In this document: positions 13,069 through 26,127 of the stretch, piece after piece
Position numbering within the stretch: the stretch's first letter is position 1
Layout: every line of letters starts with the position of its first letter
Assembly: GCA_038373865.1 (NCBI GenBank)
Contig: JAXGGA010000080.1
Coordinates: forward strand, 248,001 to 312,000
Direction: 5' to 3'
Source of the DNA: Uloborus plumipes
Taxonomy: Eukaryota; Arthropoda; Arachnida; Araneae; Uloboridae
Length of the DNA: 64,000 nt
The notes under the pieces: model-generated
The model's input: only the letters and a program-made list of their open reading frames with translations
What the model was told of the DNA's origin: nothing
Databases searched by the model: none
Translations under genes and position numbers: made by a program

Positions 13069-13579
13069 CCCATTTATGCCCAAGTTTTTTTAAACATTTT
13101 TTTTTCAATTTTTATCTGCTTAAAACTCTTACTTGGAATGGTTTACATACATTTTAGGCTTGATATAGTTCGCCGTTGCCATATTTATTAAGTTATTTAA
13201 CGTTCTGTGTATGGGATATTTTGCAGATATGTGAGAAAAATACGACCTTACTTGACTTTACTTTTGCAAAGTAATATTACAGACGGCATCTCTGATCAAT
13301 TTTAAGCAAATCATTTTAAAATAGTTTAATTTTATGAAAAATTAGTTCGCAAAAAATAACTTACTTTCTGTGACTACCCATGCTGGATCGTTGCTTGACT
13401 GATTTGTCTGAAAATAGCTGGCAATAAATAAACTCTGATGTCCAACTAGTGGCTCTAACTGGTTTTCTCAAGAAGAAAGACTATTTAACTTGTGAAAAAC
13501 AGCTTTAGTAAAATGATATACCCATTACAGGTTTTTGTATGCAGTAACTAACAAGCATCCCGTTTTTAGGCTACATGGG
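13069..13579. mobile_element. 511-bp piggyBac-like element flanked by TTAA
   Basis: Left end CCCATTTATGCCCA, right end the complement of CCCATGTAGCCTAA, with TTAA at 13065-13068 and 13580-13583. No coding frame. The inverted repeats are short, so this rests mainly on the TTAA plus CCCAT ends. Confidence 0.6.
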
Positions 13580-14599
13580 TTAAAGACGCCATGTACGTAC
13601 AACCTGTTTTTTTAACAGAGCATCATAAAAATGTTTCGGTTTGAAGATACTAGTATAAGTTCAAGTAACAGAGTTAATTTCTGTTTCAAAAATACGACTG
13701 TGACTACACATAGTTGCATATGGGAAATTATGTATATTTAAGGACGTTTTTTCCTTCTTCGGTAAATCTGATTTCAGTTCACATGACCAGTTTTTCAGGC
13801 GCAGTATCTTTTATGATAAGCAGCATACTAATATCAAAAGTAAAGAAGTAACAATGTTCAAGGCTATGTCGAAGACAAATGATAATCCATTTTGCTTCTT
13901 GATGTTACAAAGAATCATCGCTTTTGCCTTTTGTCCCTACCAATGTCCTTTTGGTGTAAACAAGCTCCCTTCAGCCTTCACACGTATGTAAATTTCGCAA
14001 CTTCTTCCATTTGTGCATCATGAGAATCAACAATCATTGGGTTGAATTTCAAATTTAGCTGTAAGATTTTTTTCATTTTCTCAATCGGCATTTCGTATTC
14101 ACGTATCATACAATATTTGATGCACTTTTAAGAGCATAACCCAAACAAGTTTATTTTCTAGGTCACATTTTTATTCAGAATCTTAAATAAATCACCAGAC
14201 GAATAAAAATAAAATCCAAAACTACGCGTATAGATTTGCAAGACATTGTCTTCCTCCATGTTTGGATCGGTTTTAATTTCTTACTCATCAATTGAGACTT
14301 AGTTAAACTTTTGTATCCCAGAAAGTATTGAAAAATCAACAAAAAATCGTATTTTTGTTCTTAGTTTAGTATCTATTCCCCCGTTTGTTCTTTTTTTAAT
14401 ATCATCTTTCACTTATTGAGCTTCTTACACCACCGGTCAGATCACAATGTTATTTTCTTGGATTATTTTAATTTTAAGAAGTATATTTCTGAAGGTATTT
14501 AATTGGCTAACAAAGCCAAATGGCGCTTTATTTTTACAAAAAGCTAAGCTCATTTGTTTTCCTCTAACTAAATTAACATCAAAAAATATCCGATGTAAA

Positions 14600-14830
14600 A
14601 AATTAACTAAGCTGAAAGCCGCCATTTTGTCCCCAACGTGACAGCTCACATATTTCAGCAAAAGTCATAATTTTACAAGGTAACGAACAGAGTTTTTTGC
14701 TTAGGGAATCATACATACGTTGGTGACTTCTTAAGTGAAAGAATTTTGCTCATTACACTTTGAATTATGATTTTTAATGAAATATATGAGCTGTCACGTG
14801 TGGGACAAAGTGTCCTAGTTCCAATTTTTC
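14600..14830. mobile_element. Decayed third copy of the GGCCATTCCACGG palindromic MITE
   Basis: Contains CCATTTTGTCCCCAACGTGACAGCTCACATATTT-like left and TATGAGCTGTCACGTGTGGGAC right inverted segments, and a middle that aligns with 5090-5130 plus 5360-5440, that is, without the TTAA insertion. The outermost ends are eroded. The divergent open frames 14437-14661 are not genes. Confidence 0.7.
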
Positions 14831-15279
14831 CATTAAAAAGATTTATGTATAAACATTCATCAAGTTGTTTTGAAAAAGCTACGATATTTTGTTTATCGTA
14901 AATCCAAAGCGATGAAATAGGTCATTGTCGAACAGGCTATTATAATCTCATAATAGACCAACTATTCAATCAGAAAGGTCTTCTCTCCTTTTTGATCAAT
15001 AGTCAATCAAATTGAAATAAGAAGCAATTTGCAAACGGAAGAAAGTTGCAAAATCTGTTCCAATCCGGAAAGTATTCGTGTAATGTTCTTGACCTACCTA
15101 TATCTTCATAAGTGAGAAGCTATTTAGAAAAAAAAATTCTTTTAATCTTTCACATTAGTTCTGAAATTATTTCTAACCCACATATGTAAACTGATAGAAG
15201 CTTTAATTTCAAAAGTTTCATATAGAAACAAACGTCGTATAATGCAAATAAGTGCACCTTTGAAACAAATGACTTACTA

Positions 15280-15686
15280 CACTGTAAAAAATGAATTGTT
15301 TTTACAGTACAATACAGCTAATTTTACAGTAATATACTGTAAAAATTGCTAGTTTTACGGTAATAAACTAGAAATTTCTACTTTTACAGTACTAAACTAA
15401 AAAATTGATAATTTTACAGTAATAAACTGCAAAATTGCTAATTTAACAGTTCATTACCATGCATTTTACAGTTTTAAACTGGAACCTCTGCTGCCAGTAT
15501 TATACTGTTGCTTTTACAGTATAATACAGCTAAATTTTACGGCAATTAATAGTAAAATTTCTGCTTTTACAGTAAGAAACTAAAATTGCTAGTTTTATAA
15601 TTTATTACTGTGCATTTTATAGTTTTAAATTGGAACCTCGGCTGCCAGTATTATACTGTAAAAACAACAGTTCATTTTTTGTAGTG
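15280..15686. mobile_element. 'TTTACAG' MITE, long copy with internal repeat expansion
   Basis: 407 bp from CACTGTAAAAAATGAATTG to TTCATTTTTTGTAGTG with TA flanks. The module containing GGAACCTC-GCTGCCAGTATTATACTG occurs twice, so the element has duplicated internally. Confidence 0.85.
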
Positions 15687-18365
15687 TAGAGAATATAAAA
15701 CTAACTTAACTACCATTAATTTTACTTTCCTGAGAGGTCGACAGTTGGTGTCAGCGATCGGAAACTTTGACTTATGGTCCCTAAGGCAGTCCCTAAAAAT
15801 TTGTAAATCAGTAATATCTAAGGCCTTAGACATTACTGATTTTCAAAAATTTTATACTCTGCATATATGTCATTTGATGTATTTTCAACTAAAAGAAACG
15901 AAAAAGAAATGTATAAAATTCATCGCCAAATTAATTCTGGGCATAAAAGTTTAATGAATAGTCAAGTTCGGATTTTAGGTAGCGCCAAATGCTTTTCGTT
16001 ATTTAGAATATTAATGACGAACGTTTCAAAGCATAAATTACAAAAAAACATTACGTACACTTGTAGCAGGATTAAAAGGAAAACCTTAGGTCAAAACTTG
16101 TTTTAATCCTCTGTATGGGAATAGCATGGGTGCCCATATGTGTGATTTAAAGAGAACTAAGAAAGTTTTCTCTCTCTTGTTTTGTTCGTTTCCACTCTTT
16201 CATTGAACGAAAATAAAATATGCTTCTTGTTCCTTTTACAAATATATGAAAGAAATTAAAGATTCGTAGAAATTTTTAGTTTTGGAATTCAAACGCACTT
16301 TACCGTGTTGAGGGAATTCATATTTTTATTTTCGTTAGAAGAGGGTGGAAATCTATTATACTTCTGAAAGCAAATTTAGTATAAATTGAAAGCTGTAAGT
16401 AAAAAAATTTTAGTGACAGTCATTCCCTAATGGGTCATGGTGAAACGTTCATATATTTATGCTCAACATTAATTTTAAAAAATGGCAGTACTAAGATCCA
16501 GAAGGGACTCGAGGAGGGGACTACAAGACGTTCGAATAAGACACTACAAAGCGTTCGAATGATAAAATGCAATTCTTCTAGGGCGTAAAACACCTCCAAC
16601 TTACCAGTTAAAGATTGCACTAATTTTAACGATTTTAATTTACAACATTTGAAAAATAACTAAAATAATTGTTTACTTTTTTTAATATTTTTTTATCTAA
16701 GTTTGACGGAGAAACTGAGGGACACACCCCATCCTAATTTGTTCCCCTTTCTTCAAGAAATATATAGGCGTTTTGTGTCAAATCTGGTGTTTTTTCTGTG
16801 TCCTTGTTTTTGTTTCGTATTTGTTTTGATGTATGTGTTTCAGGTTTTATCCAAAATGTTTTGACAGATCCTGCGCCCCATTATTTAAAATTTTAAATTT
16901 CGCATGTGTGCCAGTTTTAGAAATATTTTTAAATTTTTAGAATTTTTATGTTTTGTATTAAATTAATTATTTTAATTGTATTAATAATTTTTGTATGCCA
17001 TTTTAGTCCTTCGGTTTGTTCATTTTTGTTAAATTTTACAGTACCATCGTTTAGCGCTGTATAGTATGTTAAGGCTCTTGCGCCAAAAACATCCAAACCT
17101 ACAAACTAAAATAAACGTTGACAGTGTTGGTCAATGTTCAAATTGATCACCTCTTGTGCAAGAAGATCCTGTTGTGTAATAATAAATATATTGAAACAGA
17201 TTAAAAAGGTCACGCTTTTAAACCTGTGATATTCACCTACAATACCGACTGAATTCAACGTGATGTGATGATGTCGATCGCATTCATCATTCATTGCGTT
17301 ATCACCAATGTGATTTTCACTGAGGTCAATGGTTAAACTGAAGCACTAGTCGTTCATCATGACCAAAAATGTTGATCTCATTGAAGTCTTGCGCCACACG
17401 CTTAAACGAGCAAATTCAAATATTGCTGCTCCCACGTCTACCGCGGTTTCTAAGTAGATCACCTTTTTTAAGATTCGCCGAAATGATTACCGCTCTTTCT
17501 TTTCAAGGCTTCTCTCCAAACAGTAATAATTAAATGCATCTTGAAAGAAGAAAAGCCTTGCGAAATTCGCAACGGTAAGGCTTGAAAACTACGAATGACC
17601 TTTCGGAACTCATTGGCATTTGAATAAAACAAATAAATACATGATGATTAGTGCTCAAAGTGATTTATTTGCAGTTTCGTTAATGAGCATGAATTTTTTA
17701 ACTGAAGTTCTGAGATTAAGTATGAAAAATGTGCAAGTGCTACTATGAGAGATCATTAAATCCATTTTTTAAGATATAATTCAACTATTTTGAAGAGTTT
17801 TCAGAAACTAAAAAGATTCTGAAAACATGCAGGCAAAAAATAAGACTTGAATTTTCTAGCTTGTAAAGATAAAAAGGATTCAGACAATATTTATTTTTAA
17901 AAAAGAGAAAAAATAAGCTAATTACTGAATGTGTATAATTTTCCGCAGATGAAAAGGTATAAAATAATTTTTTTTTCAAGCAAAGATGAGCGAAGTTTGA
18001 GGGAAATAAACTTCTATACAGTGAAACTAATAAAATAATTCAAACTTTCGATTAGAGAAAGCAAAATTTCAAAAAAGTTTATTACTGTTATTTTTATTAT
18101 TATTTGTTCAGTATGTCTGAAATTATTATGTTTTGTTAATCTGGAACAGAATCAAAAAAAATAAAAAAAAAAAACTCAAAAAAAAGAAACCATAAAGGCA
18201 CACAGTAATTAAACAGAATCTCAGTAACACAAATAGAATCCAAAGACACACTTTTTGCTCATTCACACAATTAACACAATTGTGTAAGTCTACACAATTA
18301 TAACTACGCTACGAAATAAGTGATTTACTGAACAATAACACTCAACACTTATTCATAGGCCAAAA
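15687..18365. other. No gene recognised
   Basis: Apart from the palindrome at 15795-15853, only chance frames. 16740-17060 is T-rich on the plus strand. Confidence 0.5.
15795..15853. repeat. Short palindrome
   Basis: AAATCAGTAATATCTAAGG is followed directly by CCTTAGACATTACTGATTT, an almost perfect inverted repeat of 19 bp per arm with no loop. It lies between two overlapping chance frames. Confidence 0.7.
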
Positions 18366-18952
18366 TGTCAAGTACTACCCCTGTCAAAAACCTGTTTCTT
18401 TTTAATGCAAGAATGATATTTCCAAAATGTGTCTCAGATTTTAAAAAGCTCACCCAATGGCCCATTCTTTACGATATTCATTTTATGAAAGGTTAGTAAG
18501 ATATATTTTTTAAACTTCGGGAACCAGATAAATACTCCACCAAGCCTGTTTTAGTTGACAGATCATGTCTAACTCGAAAGTTAGCACCTGAAAGATTTAT
18601 GCTTTAGTAAACATTACATAATCATCTGCGCTCTGGTCGTTAACTTTATTTTCTGCTGAGACAAGTACGACCACAGTCAAAATCATGTTTCTTTTTAATG
18701 CAAGAATGATATTTTCAAAATGTGTCTCAGATTTTGAAAAGCTCACCCAATGGTCCATTCTTTACGATATTCATTTTAAGAAAGGTTAGTAAGATATATT
18801 TTTAAAACTTATTGAAGCAGATAAATACTCCACCAAGTCTGTTTTAGTTGACAGATCATGTCTAACTCGAAAGTCAGCACCTGAAAGATTTATGCTTTAG
18901 TCAACATTTCATAATCATCTGCGCTCTGGTCGCTAACTTATTTTCTGCTGTG
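18366..18952 (+). repeat. Two-copy tandem duplication, period about 291 bp
   Basis: Landmarks such as TGTTTCTTTTTAATGCAAGA, CTCACCCAATGG, GACAGATCATGTCTAACTCG and ATCTGCGCTCTGGTCG occur in both halves in the same order. The copies are very similar, so the duplication is recent. No coding sequence. Confidence 0.88.
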
Positions 18953-19484
18953 ACAAATTAGTTTCTAAGTTAAAGTATGAAGTTGAATTATTATATTTTT
19001 TGAAAGAATTAAAATACTGCTTTCCACTTGTGAAAATCCTAGAAAGTCATACGCTGTTGCTCACATCAACAAGCTTTCTGCATTTAGGATTTGCTTAAAA
19101 AAAAGAAAAAGAAAAGGTAGTTTAGTAAGGGACAAGATTGACAATTTCTAATATGGTTATATTTTCAGAGGAATGTGTTTGCGTCAAAGTTTTAATCGCT
19201 AACAAATCGCTATTGATCAAAATCTATTGTTTCTCATATCACTAAAGCATCAGGCCAATGCAACTCAAATTTGTTTAAGTTTCAAACTTTTGACATCAAA
19301 AGAAACATGTTTTATTCTTCAGCTGATTAATTCGTCCCAAACATAAGTTTCTCTGTCAAATGTTACCCGTAATTCCTTCGTATAATGTGTCGAATGTAAA
19401 TATCATATTAAATAATTGTCTATAATCAGGGACAGGCCAGAAACCAAATAAAACTAGAGTTATTTCTAACAGTTAGAGCAAGAC

Positions 19485-19718
19485 AAATTACAGTGCATTT
19501 TACATTTTCAAACTGGAACCACTGCTTCCAGTATTATACTGTTGTCTTTACAGTATAATACAGCTAAATTTTACGACAATAAACTAAAATTGCTAACTTT
19601 ACAGTAAGAAACTAAAATCGCTAGTTTTACAGTTTATTACTGTGCATTTTTCAGTTTTAAATTGGAACTTCGGCTGCCAGTATTATACTGTAAAAACAAC
19701 AGTACATTTTTTGCAGTG
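19485..19718. mobile_element. 'TTTACAG' MITE, left end missing
   Basis: Matches the right two modules of 15280-15686 and ends ACATTTTTTGCAGTG. Homology begins at about 19485 without the CACTGCAAAA left end. Confidence 0.8.
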
Positions 19719-20582
19719 AGGTTACTTAGATACTTTTTAGTATTTTTTTCCAAAAGACTTTCATTATGCACGGATAATCTCTTCTAGAATGCCCTGTAAG
19801 ACTTCTTTCTTTCTTTCTTTTCATTTTTTATTTGATATTATTACTGACTATTATTATTACTTGTACTCCAGATTTAAGTCAAAAAATGTTTCTTTATAAT
19901 AATATTAAAATATTATGCTACAAAATAATTCAAAATTTTTTTTTCTACGGGTTAAAGCTTTCTATATATGGAGTTATTCATTTCCAAGCCATTACATTTA
20001 ATATAACAAATTCCGACTTAGATTTCATTAGACACGATTTCTTTAGTTCCGCTTAATCTAAGTTTTGATATTGGCTGCGGTCAACCGTCACTAAACATAT
20101 CCCTTTTTTTTCTTTTTGACAGTTTGACCTTCTTCTCAAAATAACGTCACTTTTTCCCATTACCCCACAGTAGTCGCGAACTATTAACGTATACGATGCG
20201 AATCGGCACGTCTGGAACGACGAGACGAAATGCTTTGCTACTCTTCTGTAAAATATGGCAGAATAAACAAAAACGACTGATGAAACTTATTAGGGATATT
20301 GTCGATTAAATTAGCCATTTTTATTTCTCCCTATTTGAAGGTTTAAAAACTAGTTAACATTAAGTTCTAAACAAAACCAACGTAGGTATTGCATAAATAA
20401 AACTTCTTTCAGGATTCAGGAAGGCAAAAAAAAAAAAAAAAAAAATCTTAAGAGACAGTTTTAACCCCTGACGCAACAACAAAAAGTATCTGTGTTTCTA
20501 TCCACATCTGTGTATCTGTCTGTGGCACTCTAGCGCCTAACCGGTTATGTTTCGGAAAAGAAATTTTTTTGAAAGGTGAAGT

Positions 20583-21146
20583 GATCGAGAGTGTTCTTAG
20601 CTATGTCGCGTCTTCGGATGACATAAATTAAAAGATATTAATTCAAAACCTTTAAAACGTTTTTCGCGATTTTTGAAGTGTTCACATACTTGAAAATTTC
20701 AAACAATAGTACAAATGAAAAAAAAAATCTTCGTCTGATAAGATGTGTTTAGAACTTAAATGTAAAATAGGACTCGAATGATAACGTTCTTTAGCAAATG
20801 CGGCTAATGCTTAAATTTACACGATTGGAAACCGATGTCATTGTTGACCGACGAGGAAAGAAAACTCAATGATTTAAAATGTTTATCTGTTGCCTGTTTC
20901 TATTTGTTAACAATTAAAATACTTGTAATTGATTTTCCTTCAATTTTCCTTCTTTATTCTGCTTTTGCTACAAGCAAATTTTACTAGTAAGAATTATCTT
21001 TCCTTTTCCGTGTTTATCATATGCTCTTGAAGACAATTAAATATATTTAAATTTAAAATGCTTTATTACGAAAGAAGTTTGTTTTAATATGAAATCGGCA
21101 ATCAGGGTCAGGGGTTGTTTAAATTTTTAATTTAATCTTAGTACTT
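20583..21146 (+). repeat. Dispersed repeat, copy 2 of 2
   Basis: Collinear with 6881-7471 with scattered substitutions and small indels, so an old dispersed family member. No frame survives in both copies. Confidence 0.8.
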
Positions 21147-22173
21147 CTTTCAGTATAGGTTACCGTAAGAGTAAAGCAGAGACCTATAATCAATAAGTAA
21201 TTCCGCTCAGTATAAGTGTTATAAAATAATTTATTTCAATGTTTTCAAATTATTCAGTTTCAATTCCATCTTTACTATTGTTATCATTATTTGAAAGACA
21301 ACGCAATTCCTCTTCTGCCCTATGTCGCATAGAAGCTATAAGGTTTTTAATAGGAAAAGTAAGGTGTTGAACTATGAGTTCATTATTGAAGTTCATGTCA
21401 AACGTTGCTGAAAATTGGTAAAACAGGCATTGTGAGCTTTCATATCCTGTCTTTTAATATAATTCTTTGAAGCGTCTCGCCAAGGCCAAGCCTAACTGAC
21501 GACTTTTTTTTTTTTTAGTTTCTATATGAGAAGACACGCCAAAGGCGGTTTTCAGTAAACAAAGAGAATTCCTTTTCTTCTCGTTTCATATGAGATACAA
21601 TTGCTTTACGCACTACGAACGATGCTGCCCTTTCAAAACCTTGAACATGACCGAACCAATAAAATCGTACTTCCTTCCCTCTCAAAGAAAAAATACTCTG
21701 ATGAAATAATTTAATTTATCCTTTGATAATAAAAAAAGAAAAAGAAAGAAAGAAAAAAAGAAGAAACCTTGTAAAAAATTATCCCTTCAAAGGCATCAAT
21801 ATTTTTTTACTTATTAAATTTCTTTTTGTGCAAATAGTTTACACGTTGCTACAATTTTTTTTAAAGTAAATCATTTTGGATGCATAATTGTTTTCAAGTA
21901 TAATTTTTTTTCACTAATTTTGTTTATAAACTATATTTGTGTTTGAAAACAAGTCTTATTTGTGTATTTAAGTCCCTTAGAAAATGTTAAGATCACTAAA
22001 GATCAAATAACAATTTTATTATTCAGCAGTTGCCGTCTTGCCTCAGATATTTATTATTTTGCGGCAAATAAGTACTTCTGATAATTTTTTCAGATTTTTT
22101 GAAAAAATATCCAGCTCAGAGGGATCTTTAGAAAACTGATTAATTTTTCCTTTTTTTAATATTTGGATATTGG

Positions 22174-22330
22174 TAAAAGTGCTAATTTTACAGTAATAAA
22201 TTGTAAAATTGCTAATTTTACATTAATAAATTAAAACAGCCAATTTTACAGTTTATTACTGCTCTTTTACAGTTTTAAACTTCTGCTTTCAGTATTATAC
22301 TATAAAAACAACAATTTATTTTTTGCAGTG
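22174..22330. mobile_element. 'TTTACAG' MITE, short decayed copy upstream of the 22566 exon
   Basis: Carries GCTAATTTTACAGTAATAAA units and ends AATTTATTTTTTGCAGTG followed by TA. The left end is not recognisable. It lies about 235 bp upstream of the splice acceptor at 22565, in the putative intron. Confidence 0.75.
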
Positions 22331-22565
22331 TAATGTGAGCAAATAAAAACGTTACATAGCCTTATTTCCGAAAACTTGTACATCAATTAATTAGACGTCT
22401 GAGATAAAGGATATTATTAAAAGGTACACGCAACAAAATGAGCCGTTGTTAGAAGTGCGTCATGAATGTATATGCTTCTCTATTTATGAACTGTGTCCAA
22501 CGAGCATGAAGAAAACGATTTATAGTTCAGTAAACTAGTTTTCAATTTTTTTCTTTTTCTTACAG

Positions 22566-23432
22566 ATGATTGCTGCAGTTCTGCCTTTACGAGAGTCTGC
22601 GTTGTTAAACCCTACTTTGGAAAAGAAGAATGCCAGCGATGTATCAGAGAGAGGTGCTAAAAATCCTCCATCACAAGGAATGCCAATGGACTTTGAGTTG
22701 TCTGTTGACGCTCAAGAATCTGCAAACTTTTTTACATCTGATATTGGAAACCCATTTGATTCCCCATCAGACTATGGAGCCATTTTCGATAACTTTCCAA
22801 ACTTACCATATTTCCCCGAATTCGGTGAAATTTTTCGCATATCAAGAACAACTACACCACAACCACCCTTCCATTTTCCAGACTATGTGAGAGATCCTTT
22901 TCCGGACAGGCCTCCGGAAAATCCTGCCAAACCTCTACCTCCATCGATTGGAGATTCAACGGCTAGTTCATTTAGTGATTCAGTTAGTGGTGGTAGAAGA
23001 CCGTCTAGGCGACCCCCGAGACCAGCATCCAGTGGCACAAGAACTAAGGTCAGTAAGCAGAACCAAAGTGAGCCAAGAGAAAAACCGAAAGCCGCTAAAA
23101 CCAAACCTCCGAACAAAGCTAGGGATTACCCGAAAATTTTCAAATTCACAGCGGACAGAGTTAATCTTGCTGAATTTGATATGAAGAAAAAAATGAATGA
23201 GAATTACTTAACTCTTGCCAAAGGTGACGATCTGGACTCCGACAAAGTTAAAAGGAACAAGTTTCTAATTCTTCATGGAGGTGTTTTTGAGATTGAACGT
23301 TCGGGTGGAAGACCAACTCTTTTTCATGCCAGTACAAACATTCACCCAACCATAGCTTCTCCAGAAACTTTTTCAACTGATGAACATAAAGAAACTAAAC
23401 TTGAAAGTAGTCCATACTTTTATAAAATATAG
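22566..23432 (+). CDS. Probable 3'-terminal exon of an unrecognised Pro/Ser-rich protein
   Basis: A reading frame of 288 codons, by far the longest in the window outside transposons, with no recognised family. A strong acceptor (pyrimidine tract ending TTACAG at 22560-22565) sits immediately before the first ATG. The exon therefore probably begins at 22566 and upstream exons, perhaps with a signal peptide, are missing. The Met could be internal or, if the previous exon is 5' UTR, the start. The protein is mainly disordered: an acidic and aromatic stretch with repeated FP and PYFPEF-type pieces (about residues 45-100), a Pro-rich part, a basic Arg/Pro/Lys-rich part (140-185), then a more ordered end with NKFLILHGGVFEIER. 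A TAG stop is followed by AATAAA at 23677-23682. Codon use and lack of decay argue that it is real. The six flanking or overlapping frames are shadows. Confidence 0.72.
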   Translation: MIAAVLPLRESALLNPTLEKKNASDVSERGAKNPPSQGMPMDFELSVDAQESANFFTSDIGNPFDSPSDYGAIFDNFPNLPYFPEFGEIFRISRTTTPQPPFHFPDYVRDPFPDRPPENPAKPLPPSIGDSTASSFSDSVSGGRRPSRRPPRPASSGTRTKVSKQNQSEPREKPKAAKTKPPNKARDYPKIFKFTADRVNLAEFDMKKKMNENYLTLAKGDDLDSDKVKRNKFLILHGGVFEIERSGGRPTLFHASTNIHPTIASPETFSTDEHKETKLESSPYFYKI

Positions 23433-23676
23433 TGAACCGTAAACTTTCAACATATAGTGAGCTGTAAGCCTTCAAAATGCTTATTTGTTTATGTCAAAGT
23501 GCTACATCAATCAATCAAAACAAATATATTTTATATAAACTGTGCTTCTTTGTTTTGTACTTCATGCAACACATGTGAAACAATTTTGTTATAAAAAATC
23601 TATTAAAAGGCTATTTAATTTTGTACAAGAAATTTAATGCCTGGAAGTTCTAGTGATAGCAATAGAAAAGGAGAGC

Positions 23677-23682
23677 AATAAA
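23677..23682 (+). terminator. Polyadenylation signal after the 22566-23432 exon
   Basis: AATAAA hexamer about 245 nt past the TAG stop, a plausible distance for a 3' UTR. The intervening DNA (23433-23676) is AT-rich and carries no transposon end that I could recognise. Confidence 0.5.
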
Positions 23683-23689
23683 AGTTGTA

Positions 23690-25912
23690 AACCACATGGC
23701 AGAAGGAGAAATACAACTCATAACTGAGTTATGAAAAGGGAGATTAAAGGGTTACGATGTAGTGTAATCGTTCGAGATCTTTAGGGGGGGGGGATAACGT
23801 CCTATTTGGATCCGTGACCTCGTAAGAGAGTTTTTCTGCTATTTTGAATTTGCTTCCGTTGCATGCTGATTAATGTTTAATTAATTTAAATTAGTTGAAT
23901 AGTCATATTAAATTGCTTGATTTAGTTTAAATTATGAATAGATTTGGTTTTAGTGATCGCATGGATATTTAATGTAGGCAAAAATAGTTTCCCCACATTG
24001 TCATTTTGAACATGCTTATATCTTAAACCGAAGTAGAAGGAAAGCGCTAACAAGCAAACCATACAGGCATGTTTTGAATGACGAAAGCATTAATTTGAAA
24101 CAACTCGCAAGGGAAACAACTCATAATGGAGCCATCTACTGGAGGTTGGGATTAAATTCAAATTCGAATTTTGAATGCCAAAAGGTATGTGTAGAAATAA
24201 TCAGCATAAGACTCAGACATTATCTGCAGCCAAAGAATAAAATGATGAATATTTAAATTATTGAGAAACACTTTTTAACATTTCCTTTAAAAAATTGCAT
24301 TAGATCAAATAGATAGAGAACCGGCAATTAGTCTTCCATACCCAGTGTAAAGTTGTACTTCTCCTTTTGCCGGTTGGTTCTCGGCTCTTGCCAATAAGAG
24401 AAAGGGCAACCGATCAAATTGCTTGTAGAAATAAAAGGCAATAAATTCGTTATTTTACATAGTTGTGAGAATGAATTAAAAATTATACACCATAATACAG
24501 AGTAAATATGCGGATGAAAGAGCAGCAGAAGGAAATATTTTCAAAAAGGCAACTCCGACAAGGCATCTGTAAACTAATTATATAGATAAGACGCATATTT
24601 TCCAGATTTTTTATTTCTTTTCTTAGAGATAGCCGATTTGAAAAAATAGGTACTGAAAAAAACAGGTAACTGGAAAACTTTCATTAATCTATTTCTTATC
24701 ATGATTATATTGCCTTTAGAGCATTTAAAACGTTGCGAGGGCCACACGATGCCCCAAAAAGGATGCCGTTTTTACTGGGCAAGAACAATAGCAGAGTTAA
24801 TTATGTGCTTAGTGAGAGCAATTAAAATGCGAGATGAATATAACCAGTGACAATTTTCGAAAGTTCAACTTTCCAAACCTGAGAGCATATTTTTTTGGGG
24901 ATGAAATACTTTTGCGTAAAACATGATATTGTAATTTTCATTTACGGGTGCACGTTAGTGATCAAAGCCACGAAAACAAAACTTAAACAAGTTTGCTAGG
25001 GTGTTGCAACGAATAATGTTGCTCAATTTGAGCCCCCCCCCCCCTCACACACACATACTAAGATCTAGCACTATACCAACTTTTACCCCTTTGCTTTTCT
25101 CTCCGTCATGACATATGAACATCACGAAGTCGTTCCTTTCCATTTGATTGCATAGTTTAACTCAATTCAGCTTCAATTATCTATTTCTTCGATTCTAATT
25201 AATAAAAAATAACTAAAACAATCTTGAAGAAATTTCTCTAATATTTTTGGTTCCCCCTAACCTTTCTACAGTTTTTTTCCCTTAATATTTATTGTGCTAA
25301 TGAAATGTAAATGTAAATATTTCGTTTTTTTAGTTTAAAAAAATACGCTAATCAGATGTCATTTAGCTGTCTTTGAAATTCTCTTCACTTTGTTCTTAAC
25401 CATACTTAAGTAATATTTTTCCCGACAATACAATATTCATAAAAGTAATTGGCGTCTACACTGAAATTATATTTTCCTAATACCTCTTAACATAAATAAT
25501 TTTGAACAACAAGTAATATTTAAAATGTAGCACCATAAGTTTAAAAAAAAATAAGGAAAATTCACAGTATGCCATATTGCCACATTAAATGAATATAAAT
25601 CCTTTTTGGAGAAGTTTCCCCTCCCCTCACCAAAAAAAAAATGGATGGTAAATAACTTTAACTAAATATATATATATATATTACTTCGAAAACTTAGTAA
25701 GTTAGATCCCATGACCTTTCAATATTGGCCACAGAAAAATCACAAAATTAAAAAATATTGTGTTTTACCAAAATTATCCACAATTATGAGGATAAAAACG
25801 TAAAGTCAAATTCGTTCGTAATAACTTGCTTCAGTACGCAGCTTTTTTTTTTTTTTTTTTGGTTCGGAACAAAAATTACTCACTAAAAAAATAATTGTTT
25901 AAAAAACTTTAA
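23690..25912. other. No feature recognised
   Basis: Downstream of the 22566-23432 exon. Poly-G at 23784 and poly-C at 25029 mark possible element ends that I could not pair. Confidence 0.5.
25667..25681 (+). repeat. TA microsatellite
   Basis: About seven TA units in AT-rich intergenic DNA. Homopolymers of more than 12 bases also occur nearby (T run at about 25844-25860). Confidence 0.85.
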
Positions 25913-26127
25913 AAGCGATTTTATTTCAGTTTCAAATCAAATGTACTCATTCTGTGAGCGGCTGTTTATGCTAATGCCGATCCTGGTGTGACACATTTTG
26001 AATATAGAGAATTACTTTCTGATAATAGCTCCTTGCTGTGACACTGATTCTGCTCTTTCAACAGCTAACATAAATAAAAAATACCGACTCCAAATATCGC
26101 TTTTTTTATGCTCTAACACTGAATACG
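25913..26127 (+). repeat. Dispersed repeat shared with 37092-37312
   Basis: About 215 bp collinear with 37092-37312 with moderate divergence; borders the nested MITE on its left. Probably part of a larger element whose other end I could not define. Confidence 0.7.

Noticed and set aside
14437..14661. Frames on both strands of the same interval
   Set aside because: They lie over a decayed MITE and neighbouring AT-rich DNA with no coding signature.
15745..16106. Overlapping plus-strand frames of 69 and 79 codons
   Set aside because: The first runs across a short palindrome; no splice sites, family or neighbouring exons.
21262..21438. Minus-strand 59-codon frame ending IASMRHRAEEELRC and a Ser/Asn/Asp-rich tail
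   Set aside because: It looks somewhat protein-like, but the candidate acceptor lacks a pyrimidine tract, no upstream exon was found, and no family was recognised.
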